35,632 nt of DNA, from positions 1 through 35,632 of the forward strand of contig CACZBM010000024.1 in NCBI GenBank assembly GCA_902779445.1, read 5' to 3'. The notes beneath the pieces were generated by a model. That model worked only from the letters and a program-made list of their open reading frames with translations, was not told the origin of the DNA and did not search any database. Within the stretch, counting starts at the first letter, position 1. Every line of letters starts with the position of its first letter. This document shows positions 1-7,275 of this stretch, piece by piece. The stretch comes from an uncultured Lachnospiraceae bacterium. GTDB taxonomy: Bacteria; Bacillota; Clostridia; Lachnospirales; Lachnospiraceae. Both the position numbers and the translations under genes were made by a program.

Positions 1-1
1 T

Positions 2-151
2 ACCGGGGATAACATCAAAGAAATGTGCGATTATTTTGGCTGGGCTTGCTCAAGCATGGCACTGCATTACAGCCGGAATATCACGGATGATGACTCAGCA
101 TTCCGTTCAAGTCTCGCTAAAATGGCGCATCGCGAGGACTCCACCCCTTGA
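2..151 (+). CDS. Tyrosine recombinase/integrase, C-terminal end only (partial)
   Basis: Open from the window edge for 49 codons to a TGA. The visible part contains a segment reading G-W-x-x-S-S-M-A-L-H-Y-S-R (about residues 13-25 of the fragment). This resembles the last conserved box of tyrosine recombinases, where the Tyr after His would be the catalytic nucleophile. The rest (His-x-x-Arg box, catalytic Arg) lies outside the window. It ends about 100 bases from the 3' end of tRNA-Ser, the usual place for the integrase of a tRNA-targeting phage or integrative element. The identification rests on a short motif and the context, so another DNA-binding protein is possible. Confidence 0.5.
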   Translation, partial: TGDNIKEMCDYFGWACSSMALHYSRNITDDDSAFRSSLAKMAHREDSTP

Positions 152-254
152 AAAGCCGCGTAAATAACGGGCCGCACCACCCGCACCACTTGACACCAAA
201 AATCGAAAAGGCTGCAAACGCCGATTTTATCAGCATTTACAGCCATTCTTTTCC

Positions 255-342
255 CGGAGAAGGAGGGATTTGAACCCTCGCGCCGCGTTAACGACCTACA
301 CCCTTAGCAGGGGCGCCTCTTCAGCCTCTTGAGTACTTCTCC
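255..342 (-). tRNA. tRNA-Ser (anticodon GCT)
   Basis: The reverse complement folds as a class II tRNA. The acceptor stem GGAGAAG pairs with CTTCTCC and is followed by a G discriminator. The anticodon loop is CTGCTAA with anticodon GCT, there is a long variable arm, and the T-loop is GGTTCAAATCC. CCA is not encoded. Its 3' end faces the putative integrase fragment at the left edge, so this tRNA is a likely attachment site. Confidence 0.95.
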
Positions 343-404
343 ATAGCCTGAATCATCAGAACTGTTCAGTTTCTTGTCCGGATCAAAAATCGGACGCAAG
401 AAAG

Positions 405-433
405 ATTATAATTAAACCGCGGTTTCTTGTCAA
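405..433 (-). promoter_or_regulatory. Consensus sigma-A promoter for tRNA-Ser
   Basis: On the minus strand there is TTGACA, a 17-base spacer and TATAAT, a perfect vegetative promoter about 60 bases before the tRNA 5' end. The spacer contains the 12-bp palindrome AAACCGCGGTTT (414-425). The leader has a small GTCCG/CGGAC hairpin (376-395). Confidence 0.8.
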
Positions 434-440
434 CCACACG

Positions 441-486
441 TATCATATATGATATTATTGCTTGAATCCATTAGAGAAATTATAGT
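441..486 (+). promoter_or_regulatory. Promoter and palindromic operator candidate for the PocR-AraC gene
   Basis: TTGCTT (458-463), a 17-base spacer and TATAGT (481-486) precede the regulator gene by about 50 bases. Just upstream of the -35 is a perfect 14-bp palindrome, TATCATATATGATA (441-454), a plausible binding site for autoregulation. The Shine-Dalgarno is AAAGGA at 521-526. The promoter is read from the sequence only and regulator binding is inferred. Confidence 0.45.
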
Positions 487-535
487 ATAAATATTCAGAG
501 AATACTTATATCTGACTGAGAAAGGACCGCACCAA

Positions 536-1765
536 ATGGATCTATCCGAACAGCTCCAGATGAATATTCAGGTGTATGCAAATGCAACTGACATTTTCGT
601 TACGCTGCTTGACAAGGATAATAAGGAATCCGCACACTACGGTACACCCTGTTCATACTGTGCTATTTTCAGAGAAGCATCCGGGCGTCACTGCCCCTGC
701 GATAAAAGCCACGCACGGTCCTGTGAGCAGGCTCAGAACATCGGTGACGCCTATATCTCGCTCTGCCCGGCAGGGCTCATCCACTTTTCGGTCGCAGTTA
801 TTCATAATGGAACCTACCAGGGAAGTGTTCTTGCAGGACCCATCACTCTCGATCTCCCGGAAATGGAATCGGTGGATGAAGTGATAAGGCAGTTCGGTCT
901 GTCCCTTGATTACAGAAGGAAGCTCTATACCGCACTCCAGAATGTTCCCCTGATCGAACCCTTTCAGGCACGTCATTTAAGCCGGCTGCTCTATCTCCTT
1001 ATCTCGAATCTCACATCCGGTGAAAAGGAGCGGAGAGAGGTGCTACAGACAAAAGCCATGCAGCAGGCGCATATTGGTGAATTCATCAAGCTTGCAAAAG
1101 ATGATCCCGATATGAGCCCTTCCCAGTTTGAATCTGAGAAGAAGCTTATAAACAGCGTTCTATCCGGCGATGCAGCCTCCGCGAAAAAGATCCTAAATGA
1201 TATGCTGGGTCAGATCTATTTTACATCCGGAAATAATATCGACATCATCAAAGTCCGCACGATAGAGCTGATCTCAGCACTTTCACACGCTATGTACGAG
1301 GCAGGGCTCGATGAAAAGACCGTATATAAAATGGTGGATGATTATATGAGAGCGCTCCCCGAGATACACGATATAACCGACCTGTCCTATCTTCTGATGG
1401 AAACTCTTGAGCTTCTCACCAATATGGCATTCCCTAAGTCCGGAAATAATACAGGTCTGATCCGTAAAGCCATTGCCTATATAAATGAATATTACAATCA
1501 AAACCCGACTTTATCGGAGGTGGCATCTCACGTGAGCCTGAATCCCTCCTACTTTTCTGCGCTCTTTAAGAAAGAGACCGGGACAAATTTCAGTGCATAT
1601 CTCCTTAATGTCAAAATGGAAAATGCACGACTCCTTTTAAGAAACAGTAATCTCTCTCTTTCGGATATTTCAGCCGAGCTGGGATTCGAGAGCCAAAGTT
1701 ACTTTTCAAAATTATTTAAGAAAGAAACCGGTCTGACGCCGCGGGACTACCGCCATCATATCTGA
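536..1765 (+). CDS. PocR-domain AraC-family transcriptional regulator
   Basis: A 409-aa protein. Residues about 5-165 form a PocR-type sensory domain rich in cysteines (Cys-Ser-Tyr-Cys near 40, Cys-Pro-Cys near 54, Cys near 77), with the G-x-Y-x-G-x-V-x-x-G-P strand typical of the family. Residues about 305-409 are an AraC double helix-turn-helix: an L-x-E-V-A-x-x-V-x-L-N-P-S-Y-F-S first HTH, then I-S-x-x-L-G-F-x-S-Q-S-Y-F-S-K-L-F-K-K-E-T-G-x-T-P. PocR proteins sense small ligands such as diols or C1-related compounds and commonly control cobalamin-dependent pathways. The next genes, on the opposite strand, encode a methanol-type corrinoid methyltransferase system, the likely target (inference). 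The start is supported by AAAGGA nine bases upstream. Its 3' end overlaps the converging CobW-like gene by 10 bases. Confidence 0.9.
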   Translation: MDLSEQLQMNIQVYANATDIFVTLLDKDNKESAHYGTPCSYCAIFREASGRHCPCDKSHARSCEQAQNIGDAYISLCPAGLIHFSVAVIHNGTYQGSVLAGPITLDLPEMESVDEVIRQFGLSLDYRRKLYTALQNVPLIEPFQARHLSRLLYLLISNLTSGEKERREVLQTKAMQQAHIGEFIKLAKDDPDMSPSQFESEKKLINSVLSGDAASAKKILNDMLGQIYFTSGNNIDIIKVRTIELISALSHAMYEAGLDEKTVYKMVDDYMRALPEIHDITDLSYLLMETLELLTNMAFPKSGNNTGLIRKAIAYINEYYNQNPTLSEVASHVSLNPSYFSALFKKETGTNFSAYLLNVKMENARLLLRNSNLSLSDISAELGFESQSYFSKLFKKETGLTPRDYRHHI

Positions 1766-2205
1766 ATCACCCGGTCTGCAGCCTTTTCCTGTTCTATGAT
1801 AAAGGGTCCTGATACCCTCATCCTCTTTTCCAGATCTACCGTGTTTTCAATATAGATATACTTTACGGCTCCGACAAACCGAAGGGTCATTTTCCTGTCG
1901 ATAAATATCCTCCGTATTTCAGACAGTGCAGCCATTGGAGAAAGCTCGATAATGATCCTCTCCGGGAGATACTCGTAATACGCATTCTGCAGATCACGGA
2001 CGAAAAAGCGCTGCCCCTCGCAACAGGGACAGCCGCTTCTCCATTCAACGTACCTGGTTCCGGATCTCAGCGGCACAGTTCCAAAGTCATTAAGTATGAC
2101 TACGGTATCATCCGCATCAGAACCCTTTAGTAACTCAGTATTGATAAATGTGGTCTTTCCGGCTCCGGTAAAGCCGGCGATGATGATAATATCAGTCTTC
2201 TTCAT
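1756..2205 (-). CDS. Short CobW/G3E-type P-loop NTPase (COG0523-like), lacking the G4 motif
   Basis: A 149-aa protein with the front half of a G3E GTPase. It has the Walker A motif GFTGAGKT (residues 11-18), a V-I-L-N-D-F-G strand (36-42) in the position of the usual N-E-F-G, and the metal-binding motif Gly-Cys-Pro-Cys-Cys (58-62, family form GCxCC). An I-E-L-S segment (86-89) follows. The protein stops after E-Q-E-K-A-A-D-R-V, where family members normally run into the N-K-x-D guanine-specificity motif and a C-terminal domain. It is either a compact variant or a truncation. COG0523 proteins are metallochaperones or cobalamin-related GTPases. As the last gene of the mtaC-mtaB unit (overlapping mtaB by 14 bases) it may serve zinc loading of MtaB or corrinoid handling, which is inference. 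Confidence 0.7.
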   Translation of the reverse strand: MKKTDIIIIAGFTGAGKTTFINTELLKGSDADDTVVILNDFGTVPLRSGTRYVEWRSGCPCCEGQRFFVRDLQNAYYEYLPERIIIELSPMAALSEIRRIFIDRKMTLRFVGAVKYIYIENTVDLEKRMRVSGPFIIEQEKAADRVIQI

Positions 2206-3586
2206 TAATATACTCGCTGAAATTATACTTGCTCTCAGGTATTTCTTCTTTCATCTCGGCAATGAACTCTTCTTCATCCTCCGGGATCTCCTCGATCTGG
2301 CCTTCCAAAATATCGAGCCATGCCACATCTCTCTCATCTATTGATAATTCCTTCTTTTCAAGGCCACGCCTCAGAATCTCAAGTGTCCTTCTCGCAGTAT
2401 TGAGAGTCCTGCTGAAAGGATCCTGTGTCTTTACGATCTCTTCACTGATTTCAAATACGATGTCCGGCCTGAGAACATAAGCCTGGGGATCCAGGTAGCA
2501 GTCTGACTCCACCAGAAGATCTCTCATCAGCTTCGCATGTCCTTTCTTCGCCGCCACATTCATGAGCCTGCAGTCATATATCAGCTGCTCTGTTGAGACC
2601 ACCGGTGCAAAGCCGCTTAAGAGCTTTACCTGCTGGACCGACTCATTTGACCAGAGATCCGGCACTGCAAGGGCAATATTCCCTATGGGTGAGAAATGCG
2701 CACACGCTGCGCTCTTTCCTTCAAGCGTTATGGGCGTTCCGGTTATCGCCTTTAAATACACGTTTTCGTATGCACAGTCCTTGCTGGGACCTATAGCTCC
2801 GTTTTCGATCGCTACAAGCGCTCTAGGCGTCACAAGAGCTCTCATTACCGCAGCATACACCTTGGGGATAAATCCCTGCTCCGCGAGCACCATGGAAGTA
2901 TTTGCAAAGCCACAGGCTGAATCTCCGGCAGATATAGCCCCGTTTGCATTGGCGATCTCGGTAATATTTTTCCAAAGCCACTTCATATCTCTGGAAGCAA
3001 GGCATCCAAGTGCGTATATCGAAGTCCGGAGATCCGCATTCATTATGGCTTCATCATTTACTTCCTTTCCTCCCGTGGACTCTACTGAAAGGAAATCCGC
3101 TCCGTCCTTTGCTGCTCCCTCAAAGGTCTTTACCATGGCCTCCCAGTATTTTCCGCTCCTCATTACAGGGGGCCTGCTCATCTCCCTTATGTCATTGGGA
3201 GTCATGCGGATAGCGCTCTTTAGGCCGTACTTAGCCTCATAATCATTCATCGCTTCCTTAAGTATCTTATGTATCTCAAGGCCCCATTCGGGGTTCTCCG
3301 TCATTTCCGGAAGAGTCTCAAACTCAATCACCAGTCCCGGTGCATGGAGTTCATAGGCCTTTTTCAAAACTCCTTCTATTATCTCTTTATAAATACTCCG
3401 GATCTCCGGCATGGTATCCTTATTGATATTCATTGGAGGGAGCGTGAAATTGACCTCCGGGTACATCTCTCCCCCACCGATCACAAGGCCGTTTTTGGTT
3501 TTAACCGGGTTAGGACATACGCCATAAAGAAAATCATCTACGGAATCGTATGCCAGTCTGTCAAATGTAAGGCTCATACTTTTCAC
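2192..3586 (-). CDS. mtaB: Methanol:corrinoid methyltransferase MtaB
   Basis: A 464-aa protein, about the length of methanogen MtaB (around 460 aa). It transfers the methyl group of methanol to the Co(I) corrinoid on MtaC, using zinc to activate methanol. The three zinc ligands known for the family (Glu, Cys, Cys) are visible with matching spacing: Glu169 in F-L-S-V-E-S-T-G-G, Cys225 in G-D-S-A-C-G-F-A-N-T, and Cys271 in G-P-S-K-D-C-A-Y-E-N. It is 15 bases downstream of mtaC and overlaps the CobW-like gene, so the three probably form one transcript. The acidic C-terminal tail (about 430-464) is long. In a non-methanogen the methyl group would go to tetrahydrofolate through a second methyltransferase, for which the UroD-like gene upstream is a candidate (inference). 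Confidence 0.92.
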   Translation of the reverse strand: MKSMSLTFDRLAYDSVDDFLYGVCPNPVKTKNGLVIGGGEMYPEVNFTLPPMNINKDTMPEIRSIYKEIIEGVLKKAYELHAPGLVIEFETLPEMTENPEWGLEIHKILKEAMNDYEAKYGLKSAIRMTPNDIREMSRPPVMRSGKYWEAMVKTFEGAAKDGADFLSVESTGGKEVNDEAIMNADLRTSIYALGCLASRDMKWLWKNITEIANANGAISAGDSACGFANTSMVLAEQGFIPKVYAAVMRALVTPRALVAIENGAIGPSKDCAYENVYLKAITGTPITLEGKSAACAHFSPIGNIALAVPDLWSNESVQQVKLLSGFAPVVSTEQLIYDCRLMNVAAKKGHAKLMRDLLVESDCYLDPQAYVLRPDIVFEISEEIVKTQDPFSRTLNTARRTLEILRRGLEKKELSIDERDVAWLDILEGQIEEIPEDEEEFIAEMKEEIPESKYNFSEYINEED

Positions 3587-3601
3587 CTGTCCTTTCCAAA
3601 A

Positions 3602-4243
3602 TCAAGCGTACTTTTTCGTCAGATATTCTTTAGCATTCTCTGCTGCATCCGCAGCATTTGAGGTGTAGACATCAGCGCCGATCTCGTCTGCAAAAGCCTG
3701 ATTCACGGGAGCTCCGCCCACCATGATGCGGTATTTATCCCTGACACCTGACTTCTCAAATTCCTTTATAACGTCGTTTATCGCAGGCATTGTCGTGGTA
3801 AGTAGCGCTGAGATGCAGACGATATCCGCATTTACCTCCTCAGCCTTTTCCACAAAATCCGCATCCGGCACGTCGATCCCGAGATCATATACCGTAGCTC
3901 CTATTCCTTTCATCATCATGGCTACCAGGTTCTTTCCGATATCGTGAAGGTCTCCTTTAACTGTGCCAATCACAACTGTCCCTACAGGCTTCACTCCTGT
4001 TTCCGTCATAAGCGGCTCCAGTATCTTTAAGCCTGCGGACATTGCTCTTGCTGCCACCAGCATCTCCGGAACGTAGATCTTATTCTGCTTAAAGTTCTCA
4101 CCCACTATCCCCATGGGGGCTATAAGCCCGTCATTTAGGATCTCTTCCACCGGAGTACCCTTCTCGATCTCCGCATTTACAAGCTCTTTAACCTGCTTTG
4201 ACTTTCCCTTCTGAACTGCTAATGATAAATCTTCAAATGCCAT
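3602..4243 (-). CDS. mtaC: Methanol corrinoid protein MtaC
   Basis: A 213-aa corrinoid protein of the B12-binding methyltransferase family, the partner of MtaB. The N-terminal helical cap domain (about 1-88) includes the I-x-x-G-L-I-x-P-M-G-x-V-G-x-x-F segment. The Rossmann B12 domain carries the cobalt-ligand motif G-D-x-H-D-I-G (residues 97-103, His100 as axial ligand), then D-L-G-x-D-V-P and S-A-L-L-T-T-T-M. The reading frame is open 72 codons further upstream, but that stretch is AT-rich, hydrophobic and unlike the family. The chosen ATG has a strong AAGGAGG eight bases before it. First gene of the mtaC-mtaB-CobW-like unit. Confidence 0.92.
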   Translation of the reverse strand: MAFEDLSLAVQKGKSKQVKELVNAEIEKGTPVEEILNDGLIAPMGIVGENFKQNKIYVPEMLVAARAMSAGLKILEPLMTETGVKPVGTVVIGTVKGDLHDIGKNLVAMMMKGIGATVYDLGIDVPDADFVEKAEEVNADIVCISALLTTTMPAINDVIKEFEKSGVRDKYRIMVGGAPVNQAFADEIGADVYTSNAADAAENAKEYLTKKYA

Positions 4244-4564
4244 CTTGTGCCTCCTTATATTTTTATTAAAACCGGTTCTTCTTAAGATGGCATCAGTATG
4301 CGCTTTTAAGGGGAAATAGTATTTTAAAATATTGATATTATTTGAAAGATATTTGTGAAAAAATGGGAAAAATAATTGTGTAATGAAGAAAACAAAGAAA
4401 AAACATAATGAAAAATAAAGATATTTATAAATATTGTAAATATTTATATCTGATGTCATTCAGTCATTCCGAGCGGAGTGGAGAATCTCTCTAAGTCGAA
4501 ATTGAAGAGATCCTTCGCTGACGCTCAGGATGACAAAAAAAGTGACACGGATGACACCTAAATA
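4244..4564. other. AT-rich gap upstream of mtaC with a type A repeat
   Basis: No gene is seen. Positions 4244-4450 are extremely AT-rich and carry short palindromes, for example ATATTTATAAATAT at 4421-4434 and an ATTTTAAAAT core near 4320. These would lie in the mtaC promoter or leader and may be regulator sites. A clear -35/-10 pair could not be picked. The right third is a dispersed repeat, listed separately. Confidence 0.5.
4462..4536. repeat. Dispersed palindromic repeat, family A, copy 1
   Basis: Imperfect inverted repeat: GTCATTCCGAGCG at the left end against CGCTCAGGATGAC at the right end, with internal GAGAATCT and AGAGATCCTTCGCT segments. The same pattern recurs at 8818, 11471, 14832 and 25224, always between genes. 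Confidence 0.85.
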
Positions 4565-5776
4565 TTACAGTCCCAGTTCTTTTTCGTGGGTGCCTTTTAC
4601 ATCACTCCAGTTTTCTTCTGCGTATGAGAGAAGCTTCACCGCTTCATCATGGGACATCTCAGGGAAGAAGAAGAATGTCCTGGAGGAGCCGTACTTCTTC
4701 ACGACACGGTCCACGTTCTTTATCCAGTCATCCACGGTCTCGCCTGAATATACCTTTATCCAGAGGGAAAGGCCCTTTGCAACAGCCTTATCGTATATCT
4801 TATCCCAGTCGGGGAGTGTTCCGTCGGGACCGGAATCTCCGCTGGTCCACTGGAGTGCGGATATTCCGTCACATTCAAGTACTGCGTCGAGATGTCTTAT
4901 ATTGTCCGGGCCGTCAAGGTGATAAAGCACCTGGTCTCCCCACTCAGCCTGCTCCTTAAGTGAAGGAAGCACGAATCTCCTGAACATCTCCGGAGAGATC
5001 ATGGCTCCCGCGTCACACTGGAGCTTTATGCATTTTCCCGGGCCCCAGATCTGAAATACAGTGTAAGCGCTTGCCCCGTCACTGTCCTTGCAGGAATCGT
5101 ACATAGCCTGCATTGCGGGATAGTATGCCTTTGTAACCTGAGCTACCCTCTCCTCCATCTCTTCATCTTCACTTGCAAGATCCATTAAGAGAAGTGATGT
5201 ATCCCTGAGTGATGCGAGAACATCTATATTTTCCATAAGATCCGGAATATCGATATAAAAATCGTCCCCGGCGAGTTCCTTACACCCCTTTACAACAGCA
5301 AGGTGCTTTTTGAACCATTCGTTTTCGGGATCGAACTGTAACTTAGGGATGTCATCCTCCCAGTACATGTCCTCATCCTTAAAGCAGGGCTCGAACCAGA
5401 CATTATCCTCTGAAAACTCCACGTTACTGCCGAGATATGCGGCCAGCGACCCGGGTCCAAAGTCCACATTCAGATTCGGGAATGATTCCCCTAAGAACTC
5501 ATGGGTTTCACAGAATCTCCTGTATCTTCCGACGAGCTTCTCCGGATTCTGGTATTTATCCGTCATGTCAGTCCACTTGTATTCATCGGGAACATCATAG
5601 TCAAGTCCCTGGCATATCTGATCGTGATAATTGCCTTCCGGATGCGGCTTTTTTGCGAGATGCTCTATCTCAGGCTTTCTCGCTACCACATGCATAAGGG
5701 GACGTCCGGTATTACAGTGCTTCCAGTAATCGATAAACTTCTTTTTGGTTTCTTCCCAGTTCTCCTTGTACTTCAT
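4565..5776 (-). CDS. UroD-fold (COG0407-type) corrinoid methyltransferase-like protein
   Basis: A 403-aa protein resembling the uroporphyrinogen decarboxylase/methylcobamide methyltransferase fold. Visible features are a Gly/Pro-rich N-terminal region with D-F-G-P-G-S-L-A-A (105-113), Q-I-W-G-P-G-K-C (242-249), Cys254, Y-H-L-D-G-P (285-290) and L-Q-W-T-S-G (308-313). His/Cys residues around 254-301 could bind zinc as in MtaA-like enzymes. Such proteins are often labelled trimethylamine corrinoid protein 2 or UroD family, and the real substrate is unknown. It lies upstream of mtaC in the same direction, so it could be the second methyltransferase of the C1 module (inference), although a 321-base gap separates them. 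The chosen ATG has CAGGAGGAAAG directly upstream; the frame extends 11 codons further without such support. Confidence 0.72.
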   Translation of the reverse strand: MKYKENWEETKKKFIDYWKHCNTGRPLMHVVARKPEIEHLAKKPHPEGNYHDQICQGLDYDVPDEYKWTDMTDKYQNPEKLVGRYRRFCETHEFLGESFPNLNVDFGPGSLAAYLGSNVEFSEDNVWFEPCFKDEDMYWEDDIPKLQFDPENEWFKKHLAVVKGCKELAGDDFYIDIPDLMENIDVLASLRDTSLLLMDLASEDEEMEERVAQVTKAYYPAMQAMYDSCKDSDGASAYTVFQIWGPGKCIKLQCDAGAMISPEMFRRFVLPSLKEQAEWGDQVLYHLDGPDNIRHLDAVLECDGISALQWTSGDSGPDGTLPDWDKIYDKAVAKGLSLWIKVYSGETVDDWIKNVDRVVKKYGSSRTFFFFPEMSHDEAVKLLSYAEENWSDVKGTHEKELGL

Positions 5777-5827
5777 CTTTCCTCCTGAAAATACATGATC
5801 CCCCTGCATCTTTGCCTTCTGTTACTT

Positions 5828-7114
5828 TTATTTCTTCGGAACGAGAAGTTCCTTTCCCCCCATATAAGGTCTTAATATTTCAGGGATCTTTACAGATCCG
5901 TCTGCTTGAAGATTGTTTTCGAGGAATGCGATAAGCATTCTGGGCGGCGCTACAACGGTATTATTAAGGGTGTGTGCAAGATAATTACCGTTCTCTCCCT
6001 TAATGCGGATACGTAAACGTCTGGCCTGCGCATCTCCAAGGTTCGAGCAGCTGCCTACTTCAAAGTACTTCTTCTGTCTCGGGCTCCAGGCCTCCACATC
6101 ACAGGACTTGCACTTAAGATCTGCAAGGTCTCCCGAGCAGCACTCAAGGGTACGTACCGGGATATCCAAGGATCTGAAAAGATCTACTGTATTCTGCCAG
6201 AGCTTATCGTACCACATGTGAGATTCCTCCGGCTTACAGATCACCACCATCTCCTGCTTTTCAAACTGATGGATACGGTAAACTCCCCTCTCCTCCAGTC
6301 CGTGTGCACCCTTTTCCTTGCGGAAGCAGGGTGAATAACTTGTAAGTGTGAGCGGGAGCTCTTCCTCCTTTATCTGCTGGTCAATGTATCTCCCGATCAT
6401 GGAGTGCTCGCTTGTTCCGATAAGGTAGAGGTCCTCTCCCTCGATCTTATACATCATGGCTTCCATCTCGGGGAAACTCATTACTCCCTGAACCACATTG
6501 CCATGGATCATGAAAGGCGGTACCACGTAGGTAAAGCCTCTGTCTATCATGAAGTCTCTTGCGTAGGATATCACTGCGGAGTGGAGCCTTGCTATATCTC
6601 CCACCAGATAGTAAAACCCGTTTCCTGCTACGCGCCTTGCGGAATCGAGATCGATGCCGCCAAAGCTTTCCATTATATCTGTGTGATAAGGGATCTCAAA
6701 GTCCGGAACTACGGGATCGCCGAATTTTTCTATTTCCACGTTTTCATTATCATCTTTTCCAATGGGAACGGAAGGATCAATGATCTGCGGGATCGTGTAC
6801 ATTATGTTCTGGATCTTTTCCTTAAGTTCATTATTCTTCTTCTCAAGCTCTGCTAAACGCTCGGCATTTGCAGCTACCTGCGCCTTAACTTTCTCGGCTT
6901 CTTCCTTTTTCCCCTGGGCCATGAGAGCTCCGATCTCTTTACTGAGCTTATTCCTGCTGGCTCTAAGGTCGTCTGCTTCCTGCTGGGTCTCACGGTTCTC
7001 TTTATCGAGGCCGATCACTTCATCAACCAGCGGCAGCTTCTGATCCTGAAATTTTTTCTTTATATTCTCTTTTACAATGTCCGGGTTTTCTCTAACAAAT
7101 TTGATATCTAACAT
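5828..7114 (-). CDS. serS: Seryl-tRNA synthetase
   Basis: A 428-aa protein, the usual length for SerRS (425-430). It charges tRNA-Ser (and tRNA-Sec) with serine in the cytosol. An N-terminal coiled-coil arm (about 30-110, alternating Lys/Glu with E-A-D-D-L-R-A-S-R-N-K-L-S-K-E-I-G) is followed by the class II core. Motif 2 reads C-F-R-K-E-K-G-A-H-G-L-E-E-R-G-V-Y-R-x-H-Q-F; then come G-D-L-A-D and the F-E-V-G-S-C-S-N-L-G-D-x-Q-A-R-R segment, with a motif 3-like end N-N-T-V-V-A-P-P-R. The start MLDIKF matches the family N-terminus and follows AAAGGAAAA; an upstream in-frame Met 14 codons away is unlikely. Confidence 0.96.
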   Translation of the reverse strand: MLDIKFVRENPDIVKENIKKKFQDQKLPLVDEVIGLDKENRETQQEADDLRASRNKLSKEIGALMAQGKKEEAEKVKAQVAANAERLAELEKKNNELKEKIQNIMYTIPQIIDPSVPIGKDDNENVEIEKFGDPVVPDFEIPYHTDIMESFGGIDLDSARRVAGNGFYYLVGDIARLHSAVISYARDFMIDRGFTYVVPPFMIHGNVVQGVMSFPEMEAMMYKIEGEDLYLIGTSEHSMIGRYIDQQIKEEELPLTLTSYSPCFRKEKGAHGLEERGVYRIHQFEKQEMVVICKPEESHMWYDKLWQNTVDLFRSLDIPVRTLECCSGDLADLKCKSCDVEAWSPRQKKYFEVGSCSNLGDAQARRLRIRIKGENGNYLAHTLNNTVVAPPRMLIAFLENNLQADGSVKIPEILRPYMGGKELLVPKK

Positions 7115-7166
7115 TTCAGATTTTTTCCTTTCCCGATGCTGATTTACATACATCAAACATTAATCC

Positions 7167-7195
7167 ATTCTATACCAGCACTTTTTTCTTTGCAA
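7167..7195 (-). promoter_or_regulatory. Promoter for serS
   Basis: Minus strand TTGCAA, 17-base spacer, TAGAAT, about 50 bases before the serS start. The leader is too short for a T-box riboswitch. Confidence 0.5.
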
Positions 7196-7204
7196 TACTG
7201 CCTT

Positions 7205-7232
7205 TTGTAGATAAATGCTTTAATGCTATAAT
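7205..7232 (+). promoter_or_regulatory. Promoter for fumarate hydratase genes
   Basis: TTGTAG (7205-7210), 16-base spacer and TGCTATAAT, an extended -10 (TATAAT at 7227-7232), 44 bases before the start codon of the alpha subunit gene. It is divergent from the serS promoter. Confidence 0.6.
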
Positions 7233-7275
7233 GAGGTTCGGTATTTATTGATTGATCAATATATGGAGACATTTT

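Noticed and set aside
2562..3242. Plus-strand 226-codon open frame
   Set aside because: It lies entirely opposite mtaB, which has clear family motifs; a shadow frame.
4244..4459. N-terminal extension of MtaC by 72 codons
   Set aside because: Very AT-rich, Phe/Tyr/Asn-rich translation unlike the family, whereas the internal ATG has a strong AAGGAGG.
7115..7200. T-box riboswitch upstream of serS
   Set aside because: The leader is only about 50 bases after the predicted promoter and has no specifier hairpin or T-box sequence.
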